Source: Cohnella nanjingensis
GTDB lineage: Bacteria; Bacillota; Bacilli; Paenibacillales; Paenibacillaceae
Assembly (NCBI RefSeq): GCF_014212125.1
Contig: NZ_JACJVP010000007.1
Span: forward strand, 1 to 64,000
Reading direction: 5' to 3'
DNA length: 64,000 bases
Shown: positions 56,323 through 64,000 of the stretch, in pieces
How the letters are laid out: each line of letters starts with the position of its first letter
Numbering within the stretch: position 1 is the stretch's first letter
The notes under the pieces: model-generated
Told to the model about the DNA's origin: nothing
The model's input: the letters and a program-made list of their open reading frames with translations, nothing else
Databases searched by the model: none
Translations under genes and position numbers: made by a program

Positions 56323-58116
56323 TTACGCCGGCTGCTCGGCTTCTTCTTCCTCGGCGGTCTCCGCCGATTCCTCGCCTTGCCACAGCAGCTGCATCTCCGC
56401 GCTCGTCGCGAGCAGCTCGGACAGCGTGCCTTCGGCTTCGATCCGGCCGTCCTTCAGCACGAGGATGTGGTCGGCCCGCGCCAGCGCCGCCCTGCGGTGG
56501 GAGACCGCGATGCAGGTCACGTCGCGCTCGCGGAACAGCCGCTCCCACAGCACCTGCTCCGTCTCGACGTCGAGCGCGCTCGACAGGTCGTCGAAGATCA
56601 GCAGGTCGGCCTGCGTCATCAGCATCCGCGCCGTGGCGGCGCGCTGGATCTGGCCGCCGGACAGCATGACGCCGCGGGGGCCGACAGGCGTCTCCAGCCC
56701 GTGCTCCAGCATCTCGAGATCCTGCTCCATCACGGCCAGCCGGACGACGCGATCCAGCGCGTCCGGCGTGACCTCTCGTCCTTGCGTGATATTCTCGCGC
56801 AGCGAGTCGCTGAACAGCCGCGGCACTTGGGGCGTGTAGGCGGTCTTCGGCGGCTTCAGGTAGACGGCAGGGTCCTCGACCAACCGCCCGTTCCAACGGA
56901 TGTCGCCGTCCGCCTTCGGCAGGAGGCCGAGGAGCGCGCGCACGAGCGTCGACTTGCCCGCGCCGATCCGACCGGTGACGACGAGGAACTTGCCGCGCTC
57001 CAGCCGGAAGCCGATGTCCCGGATGCCATTCTCCGAGTTCGGATACGTGTAGGCGAGGTTCTCGACCTCCAAGCGCTGGAGCCGATCGTCCTCGCTCGTC
57101 GCCGGCTCTTCGGCAGCCGGAGGTTCGCCGTACAGATGAATCTCGCTGTGCTCGGCGATACGGTCTTCCTCGCCGGGGCGGAACAAGATCCGCATCCGGT
57201 CGAGGGCGATCCGCAGCCGCTTGTGCTGGAAGACCATATAGCCGAACAGAGAGACGCTGAACGAGAACGTGCTCAGATAGGAAGTGAAGAGCGCGATATC
57301 GCCGACGGTGAAGCGCCCGGCCTTCATCTCCGCGGCGCACATCAGGAGGATGACGCCGGTGCAGATGCTGAGTACGTGCTGATTCAGCGACTTCATCCAC
57401 TGCTTGAACAGATTGTCCCGCAGAGCGGCCTGACGGCGGCTCTCGTTCAGCCGGTGGAACCGGTTCAGCACGTGATCCTCCGCCTTCCCGAGCTTCACGG
57501 CCTGAACGGCGCCGAACGTCTCCGCGATGAAGCCGGTGATCCGTCCGGTCGCTTCCCGGTTGAGCTTGGCGTACCTCCTCGCGCGGTTGCCGGACAGGTT
57601 GTTGAACAGCGTGACGACGACGAGCGGGAGGATGGCCACGACCGTGATCTTCCAATTGATGTTGGCCATGATCACGATACAGGTGCAGGCGTAGATCACG
57701 CGGCCCCAGAAGTCGACCCAGGATTCCACGTATTCGACGACTTCGTCCACGTCTTCGCGGAAGCGGGTCATCGCTTCCCCCGGCGAGGCGGGCAGATTGC
57801 GTCCGGGCCAGCGCATGATCCCGGCCAGCATATTGCGGCGCAGGACGGCTTGGAGGTGGTAGATGTACGTCACCCATTTGAAGAAGGCGACAAAAAACAT
57901 GCCGACCCGGGAGAACCGGACGAGCGCCACGACGATCAGCGGCAGCGCCAGCCACATGTAATCGTGCGAGCCGCTCGTGGACCGGTCGAAGAACCACTTC
58001 ATGCCGAGCCCGATGCCGACGGGCATCGCGTGGAAGCACCCCCACAGCAGGCCGTTGATCAGATATAAAGAGGGATTGTAACGGAACAATCGCCCCATGA
58101 ATCGCGTTACCGTCAT
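56323..58116 (-). CDS. ABC exporter half-transporter, degenerate Walker B subunit
   Basis: This 597-residue protein has a six-helix membrane domain (residues about 20-310) and an ATPase domain. The ATPase has Walker [10 protein letters not shown] (about 390), signature LSGGQIQRA (about 490) and Walker [13 protein letters not shown], where the catalytic Glu is Asp. The H-loop is VSHRRAAL. The tail is Glu and Ala-rich. Its start overlaps the partner's stop by four bases. The Walker B change together with the partner's altered signature predicts an asymmetric dimer of the BmrCD/TM287-288 kind, exporting drugs or lipids. Confidence 0.92.
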   Translation of the reverse strand: MTVTRFMGRLFRYNPSLYLINGLLWGCFHAMPVGIGLGMKWFFDRSTSGSHDYMWLALPLIVVALVRFSRVGMFFVAFFKWVTYIYHLQAVLRRNMLAGIMRWPGRNLPASPGEAMTRFREDVDEVVEYVESWVDFWGRVIYACTCIVIMANINWKITVVAILPLVVVTLFNNLSGNRARRYAKLNREATGRITGFIAETFGAVQAVKLGKAEDHVLNRFHRLNESRRQAALRDNLFKQWMKSLNQHVLSICTGVILLMCAAEMKAGRFTVGDIALFTSYLSTFSFSVSLFGYMVFQHKRLRIALDRMRILFRPGEEDRIAEHSEIHLYGEPPAAEEPATSEDDRLQRLEVENLAYTYPNSENGIRDIGFRLERGKFLVVTGRIGAGKSTLVRALLGLLPKADGDIRWNGRLVEDPAVYLKPPKTAYTPQVPRLFSDSLRENITQGREVTPDALDRVVRLAVMEQDLEMLEHGLETPVGPRGVMLSGGQIQRAATARMLMTQADLLIFDDLSSALDVETEQVLWERLFRERDVTCIAVSHRRAALARADHILVLKDGRIEAEGTLSELLATSAEMQLLWQGEESAETAEEEEAEQPA

Positions 58117-59867
58117 GCCAATTCCTCCTGTCGGTTCGTTCGCAGCAGCTGGGCGTATTCCGACGATGCGTCCTGGGCCAGCGCGGTCCGGTCCCCGAAT
58201 TCCACGATGCGCCCCTGGCGCAGCACCATGATCTTGTCGACCTGGTCGAGCGTGGAGAGCCGGTGGGCGATCACGATGCCCGTAGACTGCTCCAGCAGCT
58301 GGTCCACGGCCGTCTGCAGCGCGGCCTCCGTCGCGGCGTCAAGCCGCGAGGACGGTTCGTCGAGGATGACGAGACTCGGCTGGGTCAGGAACACGCGCGT
58401 CAGCGCGAACAGCTGCGCCTCGCCCGCGGAGAGCGATGCGCCTCCGGCAGACAGCCGGGCGTCCAGCCCGGCCGGCATCGCCTCGATCCATGGCCGCAGT
58501 CCGAGTCGGCCGGTCGTCTCGAGAATCTCCTCATCCGAGAGATGCGGATTGAACAGCGTGAGGTTGTCGCGGAGCGTGCCGTCGAACAGCTGTACGTCCT
58601 GCGTGACCATGCCGACCCTCCGGTACAGCGCCTCGAGGCGCATGGAGCGGATATCCTTGCCGCCGACCCGGATGACGCCGCTGTCCAGGTTGTAGAGCCG
58701 GAGCAGCAGCCGGCTGATGCTGGACTTGCCGCTGCCGGTGCGTCCGATGAGGCCGAGGCGCTCGCCCGGCTTCAGCTCGAAGCTGATGTCGTGCAGGATG
58801 CGCTGATCCTCGTTGTAGCTGAAGTTCACCCGTTCGAAGGAGACGGACAGCGGGCCGTCCGGCAGCTCGTCTTCGTCGCCGTCCGCGATCTCGCTGCGGA
58901 GCGAGAGCAGCTCCTGGGAGCGGCGCATGCCGGACTTCGCCTTCTGGAACTCCTGCAGTTGATCGCCGAGCTGTTCGATCGGGTCGTTCAGCATCTGCGT
59001 GTACTGGAAGAAGAGAAACAGCGTGCCGAGCGTAATCTCCTCCTTCAGATACAGGCGGACGCTGATCATCAGGACGACGGTGACGGCGATCGTGAACATC
59101 ACGACGGTGATGTTCCACGGCATGACCCGGAGCATCCAGGCCCTGCGGCCGGCGAGGAACACCGCCCGCATCGCCCGGTGGTAGCGGTTCATGAGGCGTG
59201 GGACGCCGCCGTTGGCCTGCACGTCCTCGATGCCGGCGATCCGCTCCTCGATCAGGCTGAAGAGGGCGGCATTCGCTTGGCGCTCCGACTGGGAGGCTTT
59301 CACGCCCATGTCGCGAATCGCGAACATGACGCCGACGGACAGGCAGGTGAACGCCGTCATGGTGAGCGCGATCGGCCAGTTGTAGGTGTACATATAACCG
59401 AGAATGCCGGCGAGCAGGGCGAAGCTGCCCACGATCTTTGCGATGAACAAGGCGAAGAAGTTGGACATATGGGTGACGTCGCCGTCGATCCGTTCGATCA
59501 TCTCGCCGGGCGTCTTCACATTGTGGAACCGCATATCCAGGCGGAGGACATGCTTCAGCAGGTTGGCCCGGATCCGGTTGGTCGCGCGCCAGGAGACGTC
59601 GTTCCCCAGGTAGTCGACCGATACGGTGAACAGTTGATTGAGCACGGCGACGACCAGGTACATGCCCGCCAGTCCGAGCAGGCTGGAGACGGTTCCCGAC
59701 CCCGTCGCCGCGTCGATGAACCGCTGGACGATCTGCGGATTCACGAGCTGCAGCCCCGTCATGACGAGCAGCATGAGCATCAGGAGGAGCATGCGCCACT
59801 TGACTGGACGGAGGTATTGAAGTAGCCAGGACATGGAAACATTGGGTTGGTGCGGTGGATGCGGCAT
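58113..59867 (-). CDS. ABC exporter half-transporter, degenerate signature subunit
   Basis: This 584-residue protein has a six-helix membrane domain and an ATPase with Walker [10 protein letters not shown] (about 379), an altered signature LSAGEAQLF in place of LSGGQ, a normal Walker [13 protein letters not shown] and H-loop VIAHRLSTL. In the dimer its Walker sites pair with the partner's good signature to form the active ATP site, while its own signature completes the dead site. The start is the ATG after AAAGGGG; an ATG 11 codons later (MSWLLQ) is possible. It is first in the operon, behind a leader peptide and terminator. Confidence 0.92.
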   Translation of the reverse strand: MPHPPHQPNVSMSWLLQYLRPVKWRMLLLMLMLLVMTGLQLVNPQIVQRFIDAATGSGTVSSLLGLAGMYLVVAVLNQLFTVSVDYLGNDVSWRATNRIRANLLKHVLRLDMRFHNVKTPGEMIERIDGDVTHMSNFFALFIAKIVGSFALLAGILGYMYTYNWPIALTMTAFTCLSVGVMFAIRDMGVKASQSERQANAALFSLIEERIAGIEDVQANGGVPRLMNRYHRAMRAVFLAGRRAWMLRVMPWNITVVMFTIAVTVVLMISVRLYLKEEITLGTLFLFFQYTQMLNDPIEQLGDQLQEFQKAKSGMRRSQELLSLRSEIADGDEDELPDGPLSVSFERVNFSYNEDQRILHDISFELKPGERLGLIGRTGSGKSSISRLLLRLYNLDSGVIRVGGKDIRSMRLEALYRRVGMVTQDVQLFDGTLRDNLTLFNPHLSDEEILETTGRLGLRPWIEAMPAGLDARLSAGGASLSAGEAQLFALTRVFLTQPSLVILDEPSSRLDAATEAALQTAVDQLLEQSTGIVIAHRLSTLDQVDKIMVLRQGRIVEFGDRTALAQDASSEYAQLLRTNRQEELA

Positions 59868-59957
59868 CGCGGAGGAACCCCTTTCTGTATTCTAGCAATC
59901 GTGTCGCATGAACGCTTGGGACCGTGACTGCACAGACGGGGAGCTGGAGGAGAAGAC

Positions 59958-59986
59958 AAAAAAACTCCAGGCGCAACCGCCTGGAG
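59958..59986 (-). terminator. Leader terminator before the ABC exporter operon
   Basis: On the minus strand CTCCAGGC-ggttgc-GCCTGGAG is followed by seven T. It lies between the leader peptide and the first exporter gene, 91 bp before its start, so it must be passed for the operon to be expressed. Confidence 0.85.
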
Positions 59987-60006
59987 CGAGGTATGCAGAA
60001 GAAGGA

Positions 60007-60087
60007 TCAACGCATACGCACGGCAGGGTCAGCCGATGGGTCCAAACCTATGAAGTTGGATGGGGATGGGATCATTGGGTTTGCCAC
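60007..60087 (-). CDS. 26-residue leader peptide of the ABC exporter operon
   Basis: GTG at 60087 lies eight bases after a perfect AAAGGAGG (60103-60096), 57 nt downstream of a promoter -10. It encodes MANPMIPSPSNF, then IGLDPSADPAVRMR, and stops at 60007. It has no hydrophobic core, but has five prolines and an Arg-Met-Arg end. A terminator starts 20 bases after its stop. The layout is that of ribosome-mediated attenuation: a ribosome stalled by an antibiotic on the leader would alter the folding and allow transcription of the exporter genes (inference). Confidence 0.7.
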   Translation of the reverse strand: MANPMIPSPSNFIGLDPSADPAVRMR

Positions 60088-60143
60088 GTCGGCGACCTCC
60101 TTTGTTGGATCATTGGAATGGAAACGCGAACTCGAATAGGGAA

Positions 60144-60173
60144 ACTATATCACGGGCTTGCGAACAGCGTCAA
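60144..60173 (-). promoter_or_regulatory. Promoter of the leader peptide and ABC exporter operon
   Basis: On the minus strand TTGACG (60173-60168) and TATAGT (60149-60144) are 18 bp apart. The transcript should start near 60137 and run through the leader peptide. Confidence 0.7.
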
Positions 60174-60198
60174 CCAGAAACTGGTTGCGCTTATATTT

Positions 60199-60260
60199 GT
60201 CATACAGCATTAATAAGTTTCACGCCTCGTCAGGGAAGACGGCGCAACCGTTTTTACTTG
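60199..60260. repeat. Dispersed hairpin repeat, copy C (internally shortened)
   Basis: On the minus strand it begins AAGTAAAAACGG, has a short GCCGTC..GACGAGGC hairpin and ends GCGTGAAACTTAT...GCTGTATGACAAA. Compared with copy A at 32.5 kb the middle section is missing. Its first bases contain the last Lys codon and stop of the small gene at 60254. Confidence 0.6.
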
Positions 60261-60487
60261 TTGTCCTTTTCGTTCCCGCGCTTGAGGTTGCCGGTAATCT
60301 TCGCCATGATCAATTGGGCCTCTTTATGTTCCTTGCCGGCGATCCGGCTCAGGAATTTCTCGCTTTCCTTGCCCGACAGAATCTTGACCTGCTTGCCGTG
60401 CCAAGTGATGAAGACTTTGTTGTCCTTGTTGGCCGTATAGTCGAATACCTCTTCGTCGAGGCGATTGCGTTTGTCGATGTTGCCGAT
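60254..60487 (-). CDS. Small conserved-looking protein with apparent AUC start
   Basis: The 77-codon frame reads GNIDKRNRLDEEVFDY, then NKVFITWHGKQVKILSGKE and KEAQLIMAKITGNLKRGNE, a well-formed charged alpha/beta protein. There is no ATG, GTG or TTG in frame between the upstream hydrolase's stop and this sequence. AAAGGTGA ends four bases before an ATC that would give M-G-N-I-D, so AUC appears to be the start codon. It follows the hydrolase gene by 40 bp. The protein family was not named with confidence, but it reads like a conserved Bacillales small protein. Confidence 0.65.
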   Translation of the reverse strand: MGNIDKRNRLDEEVFDYTANKDNKVFITWHGKQVKILSGKESEKFLSRIAGKEHKEAQLIMAKITGNLKRGNEKDNK

Positions 60488-60527
60488 AGGATCACCTTTT
60501 CTTAAGAAAGTCGTACTTCCTCTATCG

Positions 60528-61355
60528 CTAGTGCCGGTTCAGCCAACCGAGCAGATCCGCGCCAAAAGTCTCCCGTCCCTCATCTTCAAAAGGACGATGC
60601 CGCACCGCCTCGTATTCGAACTTTTGTCTGTTCGCGATGCCGACGGTATCAAAGAACGCCTGCAGCTGGGCGGGCGGCGTAATCGCGTCGTCCAGTCCGT
60701 ATTGCAGCAGCAGGGGGACCTGTATGGCGTGGGCCTGGCTCCTGATCCGCTTGATCGCCCGCATAAGTCCAAGACCCAGGCCCGGCGTTACCGCGTTGTG
60801 CCGCCAAGGATCCGAGACCAGCCGCGCTCGGATCTCGGGAATACACGTCAATGCATCCGCGCTCCCCTGTTTGCGAACGGTCAGATCGGGCTTTATCTGC
60901 GCCATGCATGCGATCAGGCATTTCTCCCAAAAAGTAGCTTCATACGAGAGGGCGGGCGCGATCAGCATGAGCCCCGAGAGCTCGCGACCGTGGTACAGCG
61001 CATAATCCGCGCAGACGACGCCGCCAAGGCTATGTCCGGCCAAGTAGAGGGGCAGCTCTGCGATCTCGGAAGCGACCATCGTCCTGAACGCATGCAGATC
61101 GCCTCGATATTCTTCCCAATCGCGGATAAAACCCCTGCTCCCCGAGCTTCTGCCGTGTCCTCTCAAGTCGAAGGCGTAGACGTGATAGCCGCCCTCCGTC
61201 AACATGCCCCACAGGTTCTGCAAGCCTCCGCTGTGGTCGCCAAGCCCATGAACGGCGATGACCGCTCCTCTGGCAGGCGCACCTGACGCCGGGATTTTTC
61301 TGTAGAACAGCTCGATTCCTTGATGTCCCTGGAACATCCCTTCTGCGGCTTCCAA
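60528..61355 (-). CDS. Alpha/beta hydrolase (monoacylglycerol lipase/lysophospholipase type)
   Basis: A TTG at 61355 follows AAAGGGGGA; GTG (61406) and ATG (61337) are alternatives. The 275-residue protein has AVIAVHGLGDHSGG (oxyanion strand), FDLRGHGRSSG, the nucleophile elbow LAGHSLGG (Ser about residue 103), SYEA and a C-terminal region with HRPFEDEG near the expected catalytic His. This is the Hydrolase_4 (serine aminopeptidase S33-like) family. There is no signal peptide, so it acts inside the cell on lipid esters or similar. It is upstream of the small gene at 60254. Confidence 0.88.
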   Translation of the reverse strand: MEAAEGMFQGHQGIELFYRKIPASGAPARGAVIAVHGLGDHSGGLQNLWGMLTEGGYHVYAFDLRGHGRSSGSRGFIRDWEEYRGDLHAFRTMVASEIAELPLYLAGHSLGGVVCADYALYHGRELSGLMLIAPALSYEATFWEKCLIACMAQIKPDLTVRKQGSADALTCIPEIRARLVSDPWRHNAVTPGLGLGLMRAIKRIRSQAHAIQVPLLLQYGLDDAITPPAQLQAFFDTVGIANRQKFEYEAVRHRPFEDEGRETFGADLLGWLNRH

Positions 61356-61510
61356 CCCGAATCCCCCTTTGCCGGTAACCGATCCTTCTGGCGACGGTCC
61401 CGTCACTTATCGAACGCATCATAGCAAGCGATACTCCCAAATCACTCACCGGATGCGCAAGGGGCAGGGGATGAATGGATATCCGCGGATGCGCCGGCCG
61501 GAAAAACGAA

Positions 61511-61651
61511 TTATCTCGCCCGACTGCTCATAACAATCCCGATGGCGACGCCAACCCCGATCCCTAACGCCAGGTTGTGAATCAAGAGGCCGAACACCAC
61601 GCCTAGCGCGATTCCTACACCGAGAGCCGAAGCTTTCTTATTTGTTCGCAT
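61511..61651 (-). CDS. Tiny glycine-zipper membrane protein
   Basis: The ATG at 61651 follows TGGAGGTG; a longer frame (to 61699) lacks a site. The 46-residue protein has a basic start (MRTNKKASA) and two hydrophobic stretches with repeated G-x3-G spacing (LGVGIALGVVFGLLI, LALGIGVGVAIGIVM). It probably inserts in the membrane as a hairpin. The function is unknown; similar tiny proteins are common in Firmicutes. Confidence 0.65.
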   Translation of the reverse strand: MRTNKKASALGVGIALGVVFGLLIHNLALGIGVGVAIGIVMSSRAR

Positions 61652-61794
61652 GATCGACACCTCCAGGCTGTTAGTAAGGATTACGGAAGAGATGTCCATT
61701 GGTTGCGATGAATCACGATCCTATATATCCGAAATAACCGCAATGCAAAGCTGTGCGCTCGCGTTGCGGCTATATGTGAATGGGCCGCCCAAGA

Positions 61795-62958
61795 CTAGTC
61801 TACGATGGCCTCTCCCTTCAGCAGAATCCCTCCGCTATTGTGAATCTGCCCGCCTCGCGTCAGATGATCGTAGACGGCGCGCTGCAGCGAAGACTGCGGC
61901 AGCAAGCCCGGTAGGCCGTCAAGCTTCGTGCCGAAGCCGAAGACGCGCTCCAGCGTCTGGCCTTCATTCGCCAGGACCGGGATCAGATGATAGTCGCGCT
62001 GGAAGCGGACGATGTTCGCGTCCGCCGGCAGCAGCGCCTGGAACTGCGGCGCGAGCAGCCAGGACTCGCAGACGAACGCGCCGAACGGCTGCTCCGGATA
62101 GTATTCGGCCGCGAAGCGGGAAGCGCGGGCGTACGAGTCGCGGCACGTCTCGGGCGACATGCGTCCGCCCTCGGGGATGTGCACGTTCAGGACGATATCG
62201 CCTTTCTGCAGGACCAGCTCCCACTCGCCGGCAGCCAGCTGAACGGGAGACCGGCTAGTCGCGCTCAGCCGCGAGATCGGATTCCCTTGGTAGTGCCGGC
62301 CGTCGAAGTCATACGCCGATGTCCAGCCGCCCTCGGGATCGGAGACGCCGTTCGTGCCGTCGACCTGCCCATCCGCCCGGTAGCGAATCCCGGCATCCGA
62401 CAATACGGCGACTTCCCCGGTCTCCCGATGCCGGAACACCTTGACTTCGAAGGGGTTAGGGATGAAGTGGAACTGAAGCCGGCCGAGCCGGAAGAGCTCG
62501 CCGCTCATATGCAGATACAGCCAACCCAGCTCGCTGAGCCCCCAGCGTCCGTGGCGCTTGCGGTGCGTCTCCATCCAGATGACGATATCCTGGACTGTAT
62601 CGACGAGCACTTCAGCGGGGATATTCCGCTGGCGATAACGATCCCACAGCTGCGGAATCGCGCCCGCATAGACAGCAGCCGCCAGCATCTCGCCATCTGC
62701 TCCGAGGTCCAGCAGCTCCTGATTCACGTCGTCGGCGGGACGGCCGCCGCCGGCGAACAGCTCGCGCAGATATCGTCCGGCAGTCTCGGCGAGCTCAGGG
62801 TCCTGCGCGATACGCTCGGCTTCCTCGCGGAGCGCGTTCGCGACGTCTTCCGGGAAGCGGACGGCTTCGCAGATGCGCTGCATGGACGCGGGATCCGGGA
62901 AGTCGTTAGCGGCATTCAAAGACGACAACGACAAAGCCATATTCCGATTATTTGTCAT
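61795..62958 (-). CDS. Acyltransferase-domain protein with GNAT-like C-terminal domain
   Basis: The ATG at 62958 follows AAGGAGATTCCC; the frame extends 40 codons upstream without support. The 387-residue cytoplasmic protein has an N-terminal helical part (about 1-130) and a larger C-terminal part with LGWLYLHMSGELFRLGRLQF, LNVHIPEGGRM and FGAFVCESWLLAPQF. This pattern fits the DUF5596/GNATC pair found in uncharacterised acyltransferase-like proteins. The substrate is unknown. No operon partner is evident. Confidence 0.72.
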   Translation of the reverse strand: MTNNRNMALSLSSLNAANDFPDPASMQRICEAVRFPEDVANALREEAERIAQDPELAETAGRYLRELFAGGGRPADDVNQELLDLGADGEMLAAAVYAGAIPQLWDRYRQRNIPAEVLVDTVQDIVIWMETHRKRHGRWGLSELGWLYLHMSGELFRLGRLQFHFIPNPFEVKVFRHRETGEVAVLSDAGIRYRADGQVDGTNGVSDPEGGWTSAYDFDGRHYQGNPISRLSATSRSPVQLAAGEWELVLQKGDIVLNVHIPEGGRMSPETCRDSYARASRFAAEYYPEQPFGAFVCESWLLAPQFQALLPADANIVRFQRDYHLIPVLANEGQTLERVFGFGTKLDGLPGLLPQSSLQRAVYDHLTRGGQIHNSGGILLKGEAIVD

Positions 62959-63046
62959 GGGAATCTCCTTGTTTGGCGGCGTTTGCCAGAGATTGGCTGA
63001 ATTCAGCATCATATTGCAGATTATAGGGGGTTGATTCGGAGGTTGT

Positions 63047-64000
63047 CTACGGTTGAGTGTGCGATTGAACGAACGCATGCAGCCTCCGCAGCCCTTCGCC
63101 GATCTCCTCTTCCGTCAGCTTCCCGTAGCCGAGCACCATTTTGCCGGGCAGCCGGCCTTTGATCCTGGCGTAGTCGTCGAGCGAACTGAGCCGAATGCCG
63201 TAGGCTTCACTCCGCTGCCAGTCGATGTTGGCGTATCTTGCTCCCCCAAAGGCAATCTGTACATGCATCCCCGCCTCATCGCCCAGAATCTGCGCTTGAT
63301 CCCCGAACCGCCGTTGGCATTGCTCGACGAGGAAGATCCGCCGTTTCTTGTAGATCGCCTTCATCTTGTGAACATGCCGATCGAAGTGACCGTCTGCCAT
63401 GAACCGGGCCAAGGCGAATTGCGTAATGCCCGAAGCAGTCAGATTCAAGCCTGCCTTCGTCTGCAGCACGCGTTCGAGGAGCGGAGGAGGGACGATCAGG
63501 AATCCGATCCGCAAGGCCGGCGACAACGTCTTGCTGAACGTGCCCGCATAGATGACGCGAGAGGGCGCCAGCAGTTGGAGCGGCGGAACCGGACCTCCGT
63601 TGTGCCGGAACTCGCTGTCGTAGTCGTCTTCCACGATGTAGTGCCCCGCCGCTTCAGCCAGCTTCACCGCTTGCTGTCTCCGTTGAATAGAGAGAATGCT
63701 ACCGGTCGGGTATTGGTGGGATGGCGTCAGGAGGATCAAGCCCGCCGGATCCGTTGGAGAGATGCGGCTTAACGACATCCCATGCTGATCAACGGGGACG
63801 GGATGGATGTCATAATGCAGGCGCTCCAGCACATCCGGGACGAATCCGATCGTCGGATCTTCGACATACGCCGTTCGGTACAAGGGCGAGAGGGCAGAGG
63901 CCAGCATGATCAACCCTTCCGACGTGCCTGAAGTGATGAGGATCTGATCCGGATTGCAGCGGATGCCCTTCACGCGGTAGACATATCGGGCGATCTCCTC
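63047..64000 (-). CDS. PLP-dependent aminotransferase-fold regulator (MocR-like), partial
   Basis: The frame runs off the right edge of the window, so only the C-terminal 317 or so residues are seen. They are a class I/II aminotransferase fold: LITSGTSEGL, DPTIGF, LLTPSHQYPTG, IVEDDYDSEFR and the PLP lysine in YAGTFSKTLSPALRIGF. The HQYPTG and SEFR motifs are typical of MocR/GntR-type regulators with an N-terminal winged helix, which would lie outside the window. MocR regulators often control vitamin B6 or amino-compound genes. Confidence 0.85.
   Translation of the reverse strand, partial: EEIARYVYRVKGIRCNPDQILITSGTSEGLIMLASALSPLYRTAYVEDPTIGFVPDVLERLHYDIHPVPVDQHGMSLSRISPTDPAGLILLTPSHQYPTGSILSIQRRQQAVKLAEAAGHYIVEDDYDSEFRHNGGPVPPLQLLAPSRVIYAGTFSKTLSPALRIGFLIVPPPLLERVLQTKAGLNLTASGITQFALARFMADGHFDRHVHKMKAIYKKRRIFLVEQCQRRFGDQAQILGDEAGMHVQIAFGGARYANIDWQRSEAYGIRLSSLDDYARIKGRLPGKMVLGYGKLTEEEIGEGLRRLHAFVQSHTQP

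Noticed and set aside
56377..58068. Large plus-strand frames opposite the ABC genes
   Set aside because: Antisense shadows without ribosome sites; the minus strand carries full ABC motifs.

Overview
The window looks like chromosomal DNA of a high-GC, spore-forming, Gram-positive bacterium of the Paenibacillaceae (Paenibacillus or Cohnella-like). The evidence is the Bacillales-type gene order guaB-dacA-pdxS-pdxT-serS-tRNA-Ser, a spore protein gene of the SspP type, SLH-domain surface proteins, two YesM/YesN-type sensor-regulator pairs each beside a carbohydrate ABC transporter, and strong AGGAGG ribosome sites with frequent GTG and TTG starts. In Bacillus subtilis the same housekeeping cluster is close to the replication origin, so this window may also be origin-proximal (inference).

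Layout. 1-520: non-coding, with five copies of a degenerate palindromic 21-mer. 527-2346: a small exported protein whose 18-bp repeat tail is interrupted by stop codons, then a lipoprotein glycoside-hydrolase-like protein. 2.4-9.5 kb: guaB, dacA, pdxST, serS, tRNA-Ser(UGA), two small unknown genes and sspP. 9.6-18.5 kb: YitT-type membrane protein, lipoprotein, MerR regulator with MFS exporter, WYL regulator divergent from a winged-helix protein, small membrane proteins and a Crp/Fnr regulator. 18.8-29.3 kb: a carbohydrate locus (kinase, regulator, solute-binding lipoprotein, GH99-like enzyme, two permeases, GH127-like enzyme) with a cre site. 29.6 kb: tRNA-Pro(CGG). 29.9-32.4 kb: a broken CPBP protease gene, YtrA-type regulator and membrane proteins behind a palindromic operator.

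32.6-37.9 kb: a TlpA-like thioredoxin, a 1219-residue SLH protein with two thioredoxin-fold-like domains, and a poly-serine exported protein. 38.3-45.2 kb: a cation-coupled amino acid or dicarboxylate symporter, two tandem paralogous surface metallophosphatases and a TMEM175-type channel. 45.5-52.9 kb: a second carbohydrate ABC importer with its own AraC-type regulator and YesM-type kinase. 53.1-55.7 kb: PepSY protein plus OmpR-type two-component system with matching direct-repeat boxes. 55.7-56.3 kb: degraded DNA with a TetR fragment. 56.3-60.2 kb: a heterodimeric ABC exporter with one degenerate ATP site, preceded by a promoter, a 26-codon leader peptide and an intrinsic terminator, which together form a probable attenuator. 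60.2-64 kb: a small conserved gene that seems to start with AUC, an alpha/beta hydrolase, a tiny glycine-zipper membrane protein, an acyltransferase-like protein and the C-terminal part of a PLP-dependent (MocR-like) protein running off the window.

The most interesting signals are the leader-peptide attenuator on the asymmetric ABC exporter, a dispersed hairpin repeat that begins exactly at gene stop codons (32.5, 33.4 and 60.2 kb), the apparent AUC-start gene, mirrored TGACA-N6-TGTCA operators between the WYL regulator and its neighbour, and the SLH protein carrying thioredoxin-like domains.
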